A stretch of 64,000 bases of DNA from Sergeia podlipaevii (lineage: Eukaryota; Euglenozoa; Kinetoplastea; Trypanosomatida; Trypanosomatidae): assembly GCA_030849805.1 (NCBI GenBank), contig JASANZ010002226.1, positions 1 to 64,000 on the forward strand. Reading direction: 5' to 3'. A program made the position numbers and the translations under genes. Every line of letters begins with the position of its first letter. The first letter of the stretch is position 1. Under the pieces are notes generated by a model, which saw only the letters and a list, made by a program, of their open reading frames with translations, was not told the origin of the DNA and did no database searches. Below, piece by piece: positions 41,490 to 51,439 of the stretch.

Positions 41490-42162
41490 TGGATGCACAT
41501 GATTCTAATATTAGTGCTGACATGTTAATGTAGTTACCTCTCCTTTTCTCTGTCTATGGGATTGGTGTGTGTCTGTCTGTATAGGTTGTAGAGATGTCCT
41601 AGTGGCGTGTTATATAGTAACTACAGGCAGGGGAAAGAGAAGTTTATATATATGTATTCTCTCATTTTTTTATCGATCATTTCTAGTTTACACATGGGCT
41701 AGCATGCATGTGCGTGTGCGCGCGTGTGCATTTTGACCTGCCTATACAGCCGGAAGCAGTTTGGTAGGGAAAAAAAAAGAAGGAGAATAGAAATGTATGC
41801 GTGTGTCGCTATGCATGGGTGTATGTGTGTGTGGGCTGATATTGTTAGCGAGGCTTACAGCACTTTTAAGTTAGATGGATATGTGAGTGAGTGAAAGAGA
41901 AAGAGTGGTGTACTATCTTGTGTCTTCACAGCTTTATTATTTATTTGTTTGTTTGTTTGTTTGTTTGTTTGTTTTTAAAAAAACTTTTTGTTAACTAAAG
42001 ACAATTCCCAAGAACAGCAACTTGGACGACTTTCAACCTTACCAAATGTATCCCTTGTTGTTCATTGCTCTTTCTCTCCCTCTTCTTGTCACTTGTTACA
42101 TTGCACGTTACTTGCATCAGTACGTGACCTCCCTTTTCAAACACTAGCGCCATCCATCACCA
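41490..42162 (+). other. Intergenic region, no gene seen
   Basis: Contains (TG)n-like stretches, a perfect (GTTT)7 at 41947-41974 and a pyrimidine tract before the next gene. No coding or RNA gene seen. Confidence 0.6.
42054..42120 (+). promoter_or_regulatory. Candidate polypyrimidine tract and splice acceptor for the MYND gene
   Basis: A C/T-rich stretch with no internal AG ends in CAG at 42118-42120, leaving a 42-nt leader before the ATG at 42163. It is one of the clearest acceptors in the window. Inferred from sequence only. Confidence 0.45.
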
Positions 42163-43401
42163 ATGCCCCCCAAGGTTCCGCCTCCGCCTCGCCCGGACCC
42201 CGTCACGCTTGACCAGATTTATCTTCATCTTACTAAGCCTGATATTCCTTATGAGGCCAAGGCCTACCACCTCGTCGCGCTCAACACAGTCGCCTTTCAC
42301 CCTTCTGTGAAACTTTTCTTCTTTGAGGGAGCAGCAGCAGCAGCCGCAGCCCCAAATGTTAAGGCAGACGCGGACGCCATCAAGAAACTCAATCAAATTC
42401 GTCGTGAAAGTCTTATCAAAAATGTAGCCTTCTTCCTCGCACAGCGCAACAACGCGGTGTGCTTAGAGTGCCGCTGGGAGACCGTGTCTTTACTCGGCGA
42501 GCTTTGCCGCATGGAGAACATACACAGCAAGAGCGCGCCAACAACGCCACAGGGCATACTGGAAGCAAAGATCAACGATTACGCGCGCATGAACTTAGAG
42601 TACCTTGCGCAGCTTCCGTGGTTTCTGCCAGCGACACGTGCGATTATGACCGCTGCGGGGATTGACGAGGACAGCGATGATGATGATGATGATGACGACG
42701 AAGATGGCAAGATGAGCGGCAGCAAGCAGGTAGGCCCCTCACGTACAGAACTGAAGCGACGCATGGAAGAGAAGCGTGCCAAGAACGAGGCCGCCGCGAT
42801 GGCCGCTAACCTTCCCCACCAGGTCGAGCACGACGAGGACGTTGTTATTGCACTTCAGGATATCCTCGGTGCGATCCCCGCGGTGACGGTCGATGGTGCG
42901 ACAAAGAAGGTGGGATGGAGCGCGGAAGCCTTGGAGAACGCGCACGATCTCATGTTCCTCGATGCCTCCACGTCCCTGCTACATCTTATCCCCACCGTGA
43001 GCCGCAGCAGCAGCAACTGCTGTGCGCAATGCCACAAGGTGCAGGTGGTCAACGCTGATGGAGCGGCCGCGGCCGGTGGTGATTTCTTGAGGTGCAGCAG
43101 CTGCAAGGCGGTGTACTACTGCTCTGTGGAGTGCCAGCGTGCGCACTGGTCAACGGCGCATCGCACACCGTGTCAGGCGTATAAGGCCCGCTGTGATCTC
43201 ATTCTTGAGCAGTACTACGCGGCTAACGTGGGTAGGAAGAAGAAGGACATGAAGAAGGACGAGGTGGCTATTCTTGAGGTGCCGCTTGAGCCAACTTTGT
43301 TTTTTGAGACGCGTCGGTACCTGTACGACCACCGCGACGATTCCTTCGCTAGCGTCCACTTCAATGACTACTTTATGAAATATACCGTTCGTGGTACATA
43401 A
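42163..43401 (+). CDS. MYND zinc-finger protein
   Basis: Predicted 412-residue protein with a MYND-type zinc finger at about residues 285-337: CAQC, then CSSC, CSVEC and a final H..H...C cluster (AHRTPC), giving the eight ligands of the family. MYND fingers usually mediate protein-protein contacts. The N-terminal half (about 10-180) is helical and mostly globular, and includes DQIYLHLTKPDIPYEAKAYH and a QIRRESLIKNVAFFLAQR helix; it resembles a repeat or armadillo-type scaffold but I cannot assign it. A pure Asp run (about 169-177) separates this from the rest. No SET domain is visible, so it is unlikely to be a SMYD methyltransferase. The C-terminal 60 residues include LEPTLFFETRRYLYDHRDDS. 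Confidence 0.82.
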   Translation: MPPKVPPPPRPDPVTLDQIYLHLTKPDIPYEAKAYHLVALNTVAFHPSVKLFFFEGAAAAAAAPNVKADADAIKKLNQIRRESLIKNVAFFLAQRNNAVCLECRWETVSLLGELCRMENIHSKSAPTTPQGILEAKINDYARMNLEYLAQLPWFLPATRAIMTAAGIDEDSDDDDDDDDEDGKMSGSKQVGPSRTELKRRMEEKRAKNEAAAMAANLPHQVEHDEDVVIALQDILGAIPAVTVDGATKKVGWSAEALENAHDLMFLDASTSLLHLIPTVSRSSSNCCAQCHKVQVVNADGAAAAGGDFLRCSSCKAVYYCSVECQRAHWSTAHRTPCQAYKARCDLILEQYYAANVGRKKKDMKKDEVAILEVPLEPTLFFETRRYLYDHRDDSFASVHFNDYFMKYTVRGT

Positions 43402-44097
43402 GGATGAACCCCAAAACAAAACAAAGGAAGCCTCAACGATGAAAGTCAATGGAGGGCAGTCAGCCAGAGAGAGTGAGTGAGAAATGTCTCAGTTCCCAGT
43501 GAGTTGAGAGGAACTATCATGCGAGTAACACGTCGTTTTCTTCTTTTTTTTTTCTTTGTTTGTTCGTTGTTTCTTTTTGAAAGCGGCAGCAAGCAAAAGG
43601 AAAAAGATAGACGCTAACACATATAAAGATTGGTAAAGGGATACGAAGAAGAATTCATACAAAGAAAAAAAAAATTAAGTGTCTTGAGCTTACACAGATA
43701 TTGCAGTTATTCTTCTCTCTCTCTCTCTCCCTCGTTACAGTTATGTGCATGTCAACATGAACTGCGCGCATCATTGGCAGCAACAGAGGCAGAGAGAAGG
43801 AGAGAGAGTGTGTGAGAGAGAGAGAAGGGGATAAGGGAAAGCAAACATGGAGCAGCCCTGATCATTGCATTACTTTCATTGCTATTGCACATGTATACAT
43901 ATATATATATATATATATATATATCTTCATTTTATTTCTTTATTATTATTATTATTTTTGGAAACAAATAAAAGAAAAAATAGTTTGTAGTTGTGCAAAG
44001 AAAAATACACGAAGGGACAAACTCTTCTCCTCTCACACACACACACACACATACATACAATATTATATATATTCATATATTTATATATATATACAAT
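43402..44097 (+). other. Intergenic region, no gene seen
   Basis: Holds (GA)n/(CT)n blocks near 43712-43732 and 43796-43830, (TA)n near 43897-43924, (ATT)n near 43940-43956 and (CA)n near 44033-44050. No gene seen. Confidence 0.55.
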
Positions 44098-44601
44098 ATG
44101 AGCAAGTTTGCATCTACTATTATTGACATCGGGGACACCACCGGCGTCTCCAGCGTCACGGGTGGAAGCGGCAGCGAAACCAATGAAAGTCTCTGCCCCT
44201 CTCTGAGCTGGAAGAACCGCATCATTGGCTGCGTGTGTTGCATGTGTCTCGGCATGGTGTTGTCGATCCTGAGTTGGGTCTGTGTCTTCCTCAGCGACTT
44301 CGTCACTTTCGGCGTACTCTTCACTCTTGGCAATATCTGTTCGATTGCCAGTACGTTCTTTCTCGCAGGTCCTGTGAAGCAGTTTAAGAGCATGTTCAAC
44401 GAGAACCGCTGGGTCGCGACGGTGATCTACATTGTCGCCATGGTGCTTACTATTCTTGCCGCGGTGCTCGTGGACAGTGGCGTGCTGGTTATTGTATGTT
44501 GCTTGCTTCAGTTCGTGGCAATGTGGTGGTACATTCTGTCGTACATTCCTTTTGCTCGGGATGCCATCAAGTCTGCTGTTGCTGGCCTGTTCAGGTCATA
44601 A
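44098..44601 (+). CDS. SFT2-family Golgi/endosome membrane protein
   Basis: Predicted 167-residue tetraspan protein. Transmembrane segments lie at about 42-64, 69-91, 105-125 and 128-149. The family signature is clear: LSWKNRIIGCV before helix 1, FTLGNICSIASTFFLAGP in helix 2, KQFKSMF in the loop and the C-terminal WWYILSYIPFARDAI. SFT2 proteins act in vesicle fusion with the Golgi, in endosome-to-Golgi retrieval (family knowledge). Length is normal. The ATG is preceded by (CA)n and (TA)n sequence; an open frame runs upstream from a GTG but encodes only repeats. Confidence 0.9.
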   Translation: MSKFASTIIDIGDTTGVSSVTGGSGSETNESLCPSLSWKNRIIGCVCCMCLGMVLSILSWVCVFLSDFVTFGVLFTLGNICSIASTFFLAGPVKQFKSMFNENRWVATVIYIVAMVLTILAAVLVDSGVLVIVCCLLQFVAMWWYILSYIPFARDAIKSAVAGLFRS

Positions 44602-45127
44602 ACAGAAATAGAAAAAAAAAAGTGGAAAAAAGGCAAAACAAAAACAAAAAAGGGAAAAGAAAGTAGAAATGGAAAGGAGTAGAGGGAGGAGAAATAAAGA
44701 ACGCTATGCACAATTTGAAAATATCAGCATGCTTTCTTGTCCATGTTCTTTTCTACCTACGTATTTCTCTCTACCTATCTTTTATCTTGTTGTTGTTGTT
44801 TTTTTCTGAATATCGTCGCCGAAGTCTAAGTGTTTGCACCATGAACCAAGCCTTTTGCTTGTTTGTTAACTTATATTGTTATTGTTATTTTTTAAAAGTC
44901 TTGCACTTGAGAAGATCATCTATAATGGTTATTTATATATATACCTATTTTTGTTGTTGTTCTTTTTTGGATACACCACTGCCGTACGAGTGTGTGCGAA
45001 CGAGCATATATGCCCGTAGTGTTCGAGAGCTGAAAGTTTATACTTTAAAAAAAAAAAGCTTCCTTGCACTTATGGAGGTTGCAATTAGCTTTTTTAATCG
45101 GGAGATGGAAACTTGTATAGTTGAAAG

Positions 45128-45157
45128 ACGAAGATGAAAATTATATTTCATCTTCGT
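45128..45157. repeat. Perfect 12-bp inverted repeat, 6-nt loop
   Basis: Left arm 45128-45139 (acgaagatgaaa) and right arm 45146-45157 (tttcatcttcgt) are exact reverse complements around a 6-nt loop. It is not a simple repeat, unlike most pairing sequence here. In the transcript it would form a stable hairpin about 530 nt after the SFT2 stop, probably in its 3' UTR or the intergenic RNA. Confidence 0.75.
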
Positions 45158-45277
45158 TAGCGCATGTATTTTTTTAGAGTTATGCATCACTCGACTTCTT
45201 CCTTTTTTTTTCTTTCTGCCCCAATTTCAATAACATTTCATTACTATTTTTTTGTCATTCTTTCCTAATGCTTCTTG

Positions 45278-45337
45278 TGTTTTTTTTTTCTCTTTCTTTC
45301 TCTTCCATGTATACGTATGCCCATCATGCATCACTAG
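45278..45337 (+). promoter_or_regulatory. Candidate polypyrimidine tract and splice acceptor for the SYO1-like gene
   Basis: A T/C tract (about 45278-45306) is followed by the first AG at 45336-45337, 45 nt before the ATG at 45383. Inferred from sequence only. Confidence 0.45.
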
Positions 45338-45382
45338 TACATACAAGAAGTTAGGACAGAAAAAGAACAGAACAGGAAAAAA

Positions 45383-48220
45383 ATGGGGTCCTCCAAGCGC
45401 AACCAGCGCCGTCGCCCAAACACCCGAGGCCCTCAGCACACGAACAGCGATCACCTCAACACGGATGATCTTCCCGTTCACGAAGTAGACGTTGATGTCA
45501 CCTACATCACTGGCGGAGACCAGCAGCAGGCTGGCGTGCCAGCGTGCGTGCGGAAGTTGCGCTCTACTGAATACGGCGAACTCGAGGAGGCCTGCGCGGA
45601 TATCTCTTTCTTTTCACTTCAGCCAGCCCATCATGCTCACCTCGTGAGCGCTGGCGTGCCGCAGAGGCTCGTAGAGCTGCTCTGCCTTGCACCATTCAGT
45701 ACCTTCTCCCACGCCGCTGCCACGCAGCAGGCGGAGGGGGACGTCGCCGCAGATGCGTCCTCACCCTCCGCAGGGCTTCACAAGGGGATCCTTTGCTTTC
45801 AGATTGCCGCCTCGGAGGCGCTTCGCAACCTCATCACCAACAGCGCCAACGATGAAGTAGTAGACGCACTCGCCACCGTTGCGATTGCGCTTTCGCCCTC
45901 GGCGGCCGCGGCAGCAAGTGCAGCAGCAGCAGGTGGTGGTGGTGGCGCTTCTCCAGTTTCGACAAACTTTGCCACGGGTTTGCTAGGCATCCTCGCGAGC
46001 ACGTGGCTCATGGCGAAGGAGGCGCGTCGTGGCTGCACGCCCGATGACTGGGTCAGTGAACATCAGGCTCAGGTGCAGCAGGAGGCGGAGGCGGCGGCAG
46101 CAGCGGAGGCACTTAACGCCGGAGGCAACGACGATGACACTAAGCAGCGGCAGCAGCCTCGTATTCGCGTCCATACGAACACGAATAGCTCCATGTTCTT
46201 TACGCTCATGCGACTTACTGAGGAGCTTCTTCAAGTTGTGTCGGTGTGTGCAGAGGGAAAAGAAACAGTGGCTGCAGTCTTCTCCAGCCCTTACGCCGCG
46301 AAAATGCTTCTGGATATCATGGAGGTGTCGACCAGTGCCACGTGGGATAACGTTCTTCATCAAGCCAACTACTTCGAGGAGTCGGCAGCAGCAGCAGCAG
46401 CAGGTAGCAGCAGCAATGACATGGCACACCACCTTTGTGGAGGAGGCGGCGTCGATGCAGCCTCTTTTCTCGAAATTGCGAAGCACTACAAGCGCCGAGA
46501 AACGGAGCTACTGGCCGCGGTCAACGTTGCCGCGAGTGACGTGCTACTGGTGCTCAGCGCGGACAACCCGACTCTCTCTGCCGCCCTCCTGAGCAGCACA
46601 GTGGCACCCACTCAGCAGGCCTTCCTTAATACCATCGTAGACGCGAATCAAATCCATGACTGGCTCACGAGCACGGCCGCAGCGACCGCATCACCCCTTC
46701 AGGAAGGCAACTTTGGCACGCTTCGCCGTGATGCCATCATGTATCAACTTCTTCAAGCAACGTTGTCGGTGCAAGGCACACTGTTGCAGGCTTCTCCACA
46801 AGCCGAGAACGTTAGCCGTGTCCTGCCGCTCGTCGTGGCAGTGCTCTCGAACATTCTTCCCATCGACGTATGGCGTCAAGCCCTCCCACTTCTCACGAAA
46901 TCATGCGAACTTCCAGAAGATGTGCGTGCGCTGGCGGTGGTGGCGGCTACGCGGCGACTCCGTTGCACGCAAGCCGCCGTGAAGGTCCTCCATGCCGCAG
47001 TTGAGTTTATTTGTGAACACAACTGCGGCGGCGACGACGACGAGCACGCCTTTGCGGTCAACCCACTTTCCCAGCTGCTTTTCCAAAGTAACGCTCTCTT
47101 TGCCTTTGGCCGCGTCCTCAAGAACGTTCTGTGGCTTTCCGAAGATGCCGCCGGTGCTAGCAGGGGTAGCGTTGATCAGCGCTGCGGCAGCGGCACCGCC
47201 TCGGATGACGTTATGCGACGTCGCGAGCAGCGCGCACTGCGCGGGGATGCCTCAGCCAACGCTGAGGTCACTACGCTGCAGTTTCTGATGCTCTCCACCG
47301 AAGTTGGCGTGTGGGGTGTAGCGGGCACGCTACTCATGATGGTACCGGCGCAGAGCCTCGGCGACCCCTCGTTGATCTGGCGTGCTATGATGACTTCTGT
47401 TCAAGTGCGGTATGAACTCATCTCCACCGCAGCTCTCGTGGAAAATCAGCAGCAGGCGGCCTCGATGATGATGGGTGGTGGCTCGGCGGCAGCCATGAAC
47501 GTGTCTGCCGAGGCGATGGCTGCCTACACCATCGCTACCCACTCCCCCGCAGCCCGACAGCTCCTGTGGCATCAACTAGAGTCCCTTGTCCAGATGTTAT
47601 GGACTCTGCAGCGTAAACAGAGTAAGGCGCTGGCAGCGAGCAGTAACGCCCTGGCCGCTGCTCCTTCAGATGTTGACTTGTTGACACGCCTTTCTTGGGA
47701 AAGCAAGGCTACGCCGGCGCTTATGCAAGCCAGCGTGGGCAGTGTTGGGCTGCTGTGTGCGTCCTTCAGAACCGCAGAGGCCACGACGGTTGGTGCTCGA
47801 TACGCACTCGCAGTCCTTGCGAACGCTGGCAGCAGCGGTGTTCCTCTCGCGCAGCTGCAGGACGGCGTCTTGCAGCGTCCGGCGCCGACAAACCCGGTGG
47901 AGCGTGAGGCGTACCTGGCGAAGCTTGCCATTGCAGACGGCGTCGTCAGTGTACGCTGCGAAGCCGCTAACACGTTGATTGACCTCTTCATTGATGAGAC
48001 ATATGACGCGGATGTGTACGTGCCGCTGAACGTGCACGCTGGCCTTCAGCAGTTTTACCCACATCTACGAGCGTATGTAAAGCGGCGGGTGGTGCTCGCG
48101 CGTGAGCTCAAGAAGGCGTATAGGGTCTCCGCTGAAGCCGAGGGCGTGGAGCAGTGGAGTGAGGTGGAGGAGAATCTGGGCGGCTTTATTGAGTACAAGA
48201 AGCAGAATGTGCGGCGGTAA
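45383..48220 (+). CDS. SYO1/HEATR3-like armadillo-HEAT repeat protein
   Basis: Predicted 945-residue all-helical repeat protein. The basic N-terminus (MGSSKRNQRRRPNTR) is typical of SYO1/HEATR3, the symportin that carries ribosomal proteins uL18 and uL5 with 5S RNA-linked assembly into the nucleus (family knowledge). Repeat-like helices begin at about residue 50: VRKLRSTEYGELEEACADISF, VSAGVPQRLVELL, then IAASEALRNLIT, where ALRNL is the classical armadillo/HEAT consensus of this family. Similar helices run to the end, which is GGFIEYKKQNVRR, resembling the short basic tail of the family. Ala/Gly-rich loops interrupt repeats at about 170-190 and 340-355. The repeat fold is certain; the specific SYO1 assignment is likely but rests on end motifs. 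Confidence 0.72.
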   Translation: MGSSKRNQRRRPNTRGPQHTNSDHLNTDDLPVHEVDVDVTYITGGDQQQAGVPACVRKLRSTEYGELEEACADISFFSLQPAHHAHLVSAGVPQRLVELLCLAPFSTFSHAAATQQAEGDVAADASSPSAGLHKGILCFQIAASEALRNLITNSANDEVVDALATVAIALSPSAAAAASAAAAGGGGGASPVSTNFATGLLGILASTWLMAKEARRGCTPDDWVSEHQAQVQQEAEAAAAAEALNAGGNDDDTKQRQQPRIRVHTNTNSSMFFTLMRLTEELLQVVSVCAEGKETVAAVFSSPYAAKMLLDIMEVSTSATWDNVLHQANYFEESAAAAAAGSSSNDMAHHLCGGGGVDAASFLEIAKHYKRRETELLAAVNVAASDVLLVLSADNPTLSAALLSSTVAPTQQAFLNTIVDANQIHDWLTSTAAATASPLQEGNFGTLRRDAIMYQLLQATLSVQGTLLQASPQAENVSRVLPLVVAVLSNILPIDVWRQALPLLTKSCELPEDVRALAVVAATRRLRCTQAAVKVLHAAVEFICEHNCGGDDDEHAFAVNPLSQLLFQSNALFAFGRVLKNVLWLSEDAAGASRGSVDQRCGSGTASDDVMRRREQRALRGDASANAEVTTLQFLMLSTEVGVWGVAGTLLMMVPAQSLGDPSLIWRAMMTSVQVRYELISTAALVENQQQAASMMMGGGSAAAMNVSAEAMAAYTIATHSPAARQLLWHQLESLVQMLWTLQRKQSKALAASSNALAAAPSDVDLLTRLSWESKATPALMQASVGSVGLLCASFRTAEATTVGARYALAVLANAGSSGVPLAQLQDGVLQRPAPTNPVEREAYLAKLAIADGVVSVRCEAANTLIDLFIDETYDADVYVPLNVHAGLQQFYPHLRAYVKRRVVLARELKKAYRVSAEAEGVEQWSEVEENLGGFIEYKKQNVRR

Positions 48221-48966
48221 GAGGATTATATTTTATTTTTATTTTTTTCTTCCTTTGAGGGGGTAGTGGGAGTGGTGGCTCTACTGTTGTTGTTGTTGTT
48301 GTTTTTGATGCTGAATGAATTTGTGAAGTGACTTGAGATATGGGCACTTTAAAAAAAAGGAAAAGAAAAGAATAAACAAAATTGAGCATTGTACACAAAA
48401 ACTGAAGATATATATTTTTTTCTTCCCTTCTGAGCAGGTCTTTTTTCTTTCTTTTTGCATCATTTATCATAGCACCACTAATCATTGCAATGTCAAGCGT
48501 ACCGTACTACAGAGAAAGAAACGTACAAGGGAGGGGGGGTTCTACTTTTCTTTTCCTTTTTCTTTTTTTTTTAGAACAAAAAAAAAGGGAGTGGTGATGC
48601 TATTAAACGATAGTCAGATAAATAAATATTATAAAGCAGGCTAAATATTGTTATGACCATTTTACTTAATCAAGATAAGAAATATACTCAAACGGATATA
48701 GAATTTGATTGACTGTTCTTTTTTTTTTTTTAAAGCGCAAAGAACATGCGCGGTGTGACACAAGGGTGATAGGGTAGGCTATTTATATTTATATATATAT
48801 TTATATTTATATATATATAAGCATGTGCTTGGGCTTTGTGCATACTAATATTTCTTCTCTCTCTCTCTCTCCATCTTCATTCTTTTTGTGTGTGTGCATG
48901 TACATTGTTGATCTCTCCCTCCCTCTCTCCTACACTTGCATGCGTATTTTCTTTTTTTATGGGGAA

Positions 48967-49004
48967 TTTTTTTTGCCTTCAATATTTTCTTTTTGCGATT
49001 TGAG
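48967..49004 (+). promoter_or_regulatory. Candidate polypyrimidine tract and splice acceptor for MTAP
   Basis: A T-rich tract ends at the AG at 49003-49004, giving a 45-nt leader that would consist largely of the CAA repeat. Inferred from sequence only. Confidence 0.4.
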
Positions 49005-49027
49005 AAAAGAATAGTTTAACGAACACA

Positions 49028-49048
49028 CAACAACAACAACAACAACAA
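49028..49048 (+). repeat. (CAA)7 leader repeat directly before the MTAP start codon
   Basis: Seven perfect CAA units end one base before the ATG at 49050. Such CAA leaders are unstructured and known to favour ribosome scanning, so this may raise MTAP translation (inference). Confidence 0.8.
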
Positions 49049-49049
49049 G

Positions 49050-49982
49050 ATGTCAGGTAAGTATGGTAATCCTCACTTTGAGCCCGTCACCATCGGCGTG
49101 ATCGGCGGCTCCGGTGTGTATAAACTGGACTGCTTGCAGAACGCCACCTACTACGACGTGGAGACCCCTTTCGGAACCCCTAGCACCAAGATTTGCGTGG
49201 CCAAGGTCGGCGAGATCACCTGCGCCTTCCTTCCTCGTCACGGCGTTCACCACACCTTCACCCCTAGCGAGGTCCCCTACCGCGCGAACATCTGCGCCAT
49301 GAAGCAGCTGGGTGTGAAGTACTTGCTCTCCCTCAACGCCGTGGGCTCTCTGGATGACAACTACAAGCCCGGTGACCTTGCTCTGGTGGACCAGTTTGTA
49401 GACAGGACCTACGCGCGTAAGACGACCTTTTTTGAGGGTGGCGTGGTGGCTCACGTGGACTTTGCCCATCCCACCTCCGCGAAACTCTCCGCGATTGCGT
49501 ATGAGGCCATGCTGGAGTGCTTCCCAGGCACCAAGAACGGCTCCGCGGGCTGGCGCGTACACCCCAAGGGCACCCTCGTCACCATGGAAGGTCCCCAGTT
49601 CAGCACAAAGGTTGAATCCCTCATCAACAAGCAGCTCGGCGCCCACATGATCGGCATGACCTCAGTGACAGAGGCGAAGCTTGCCCGCGAAGCGGAGATG
49701 GCCTACGCCACAGTCGCCATGGTGACCGACATGGACGCCTGGAGCGATGCCCCGCATGTGGATGTCTCCGCCGTGATGCAGGTGATGGCCGCCAACGCAG
49801 CCAAGGCGCAGCAATTCCCTCCAGCGATCATTAAGGCATTGCACTCGAAGCTCCCCTTGGAGGATCCCGCTCATGATTCTCTCCATTGGGCTGTAATGAC
49901 GAAGCCCGAGTTCATGTCCACAGAGCTCAAGGAGAAGTTGATGCCTCTCTTGGGTAACAAATACGCGCAGTTCAAAGCGTAA
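49050..49982 (+). CDS. S-methyl-5'-thioadenosine phosphorylase
   Basis: Predicted 310-residue MTAP of the trimeric purine nucleoside phosphorylase family. It splits methylthioadenosine (from polyamine synthesis) with phosphate into adenine and methylthioribose-1-phosphate, feeding purine and methionine salvage; purine salvage is essential in trypanosomatids, which cannot make purines. Motifs: phosphate-binding GGSG (19-22), RHG (63-65), SLNAVGSL (94-101), EGPQFST (180-186), MIGM (200-203) and the base-recognition TDMDAW (226-231), whose first Asp is the residue that marks adenine-preferring MTAPs. Length fits the family. Codons are strongly C/G-ending, suggesting high expression. The ATG is fixed by the CAA leader ending just before it. 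Confidence 0.94.
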   Translation: MSGKYGNPHFEPVTIGVIGGSGVYKLDCLQNATYYDVETPFGTPSTKICVAKVGEITCAFLPRHGVHHTFTPSEVPYRANICAMKQLGVKYLLSLNAVGSLDDNYKPGDLALVDQFVDRTYARKTTFFEGGVVAHVDFAHPTSAKLSAIAYEAMLECFPGTKNGSAGWRVHPKGTLVTMEGPQFSTKVESLINKQLGAHMIGMTSVTEAKLAREAEMAYATVAMVTDMDAWSDAPHVDVSAVMQVMAANAAKAQQFPPAIIKALHSKLPLEDPAHDSLHWAVMTKPEFMSTELKEKLMPLLGNKYAQFKA

Positions 49983-50184
49983 AATGCAATTAGTTGGAGA
50001 AAAAGAAAACTTCTACACCGTGATTTATATATATATATTTATATTTATATTTAACGATAAATATACTTGTATTTTGCAGCGGTTTGCTATTAATAGTAAA
50101 CAATAAATTTGAAAAAGAAATATGAGTTAGGGTGATTCACTATTATTATTTTTTTTCATGTCTTCCGTGCTCTCGCACACTTCG

Positions 50185-50215
<31 letters not shown>

Positions 50216-50296
50216 AATGCGTGTATACACATACATACACACACGTACTTCTTTCCATATCTACTTGCTCTTTCTCCCTTTCTCTCTACTGCATTT

Positions 50297-50329
<33 letters not shown>

Positions 50330-51439
50330 TCAATTCTCATTATTATTATTATCGCTAACTTAGTGCGCTTTCGCGCTATTTTCATACTACTTTTTGTTTG
50401 CATGGGTGTAGGTGTATCTACGGACATTTGAGATAAAAGGGAAGTATCTTTCTCTTTTTTATTTATTTTTAAACACTCACAACATACACGCATATTGTAT
50501 ATAAAAAAAAAAACAAAAAAAAACTTAGTTTAAGAACTACCACTCATATACGTACAAAGCTCCTGTGCTTTATATCGCTCATATATTTTTCTTTTAAAAA
50601 AAAAAAAAAAATAGCACTGACATTACTCAGATATATATATATATATATACTTCTTTATTTATTTTTTCTATTTTTTTTTTTTTTACCCTCGCTCTTGACT
50701 GGCAAACTGTGGGGGTGACAGAAGCATATTTCGTTTTCTTATTCTTTTTTTTCTTTTTAAAGGGTTAGCGCCTTCACCACCCATTTCTTTTTTTTTACAC
50801 TTCTTTTTGCCATTCCGCCCGTCATTTTTTTTTTTTGTGTGTGTGTGTGTGACTGGGTGTGGTATAGTTCATTCACAGAGCGCAATTTTATATTCTAAGC
50901 GTTATTCATAACTGTATATATATCCCTTCCTTTTTTTATTTTACTACTCTCTTTGTGTTGATAGTGGAGTGTGTGTGCATATTTATAGTTTATTATTATT
51001 ATTATTTCCTTTTAGCAAGGCATTCTTTAAAGGTGTAGTGTGTGAGCTTGACCGCGCAAACGTGGTGTACTTCTGGTAAAACAAGAAGGACAAGGCAAAA
51101 CAAAAAAGAAGACGTTACTGGTAGGGGGACGTGCTGTTGATTTATTTATTTTTCCTTTTCACCGCGATTCAAAGAAAAGAATAGAATAGAAAAGATAGAG
51201 AAAACATATATATTTGAGAGTCGGGAGGGAAAAGATATTAGAAGTACCTTTTCTTCTTCTTTGTGTGTAAATCAGCAATTATTTATATATTTCTATATAT
51301 TTATATTTATAGCCCATTTTGGGGGAGGGAGGTGCCCTATTGAATAGTGCATATATATTATTTTCTCTCTTTTTTTTTTTTGTGTGTGTGTCGTTGGCAT
51401 CTTTTCGTGGTGGCTATAACAGATAATAATAAAAAAAGA
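49983..51439 (+). other. Intergenic region, no gene seen
   Basis: T-rich with two (GTT)10 runs (listed separately), A runs near 50503-50523 and 50595-50611, (TA)n near 50631-50650 and (GT)n near 50836-50851. No coding or RNA gene seen. Confidence 0.55.
50186..50328 (+). repeat. Two perfect (GTT)10 runs downstream of MTAP
   Basis: 50186-50215 and 50299-50328 are each ten perfect GTT units, about 200-345 nt after the MTAP stop. Both can pair completely with the (CAA)7 in the MTAP leader if they lie in the same mRNA. Confidence 0.85.

Larger units (their letters stand above)
44602..45382 (+). other. Intergenic region with a perfect hairpin
   Basis: Starts A-rich after the SFT2 stop, then T-rich. 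It contains a 12-bp perfect inverted repeat (45128-45157, listed separately) and a pyrimidine tract leading to the splice acceptor of the next gene. No coding sequence seen. Confidence 0.55.
48221..49049 (+). other. Intergenic region, no gene seen
   Basis: Contains (TTG)n near 48283-48304, T and A runs, repeated TTTATA units near 48781-48819 and (CT)n near 48856-48872. The last part is the MTAP leader. Confidence 0.55.

Noticed and set aside
41947..41974. (GTTT)7 as a possible special regulatory element
   Set aside because: It is one of many simple repeats in the gaps and has no distinguishing context.
42163..43401. SMYD-type lysine methyltransferase for the MYND gene
   Set aside because: No SET motifs are visible on either side of the MYND finger.
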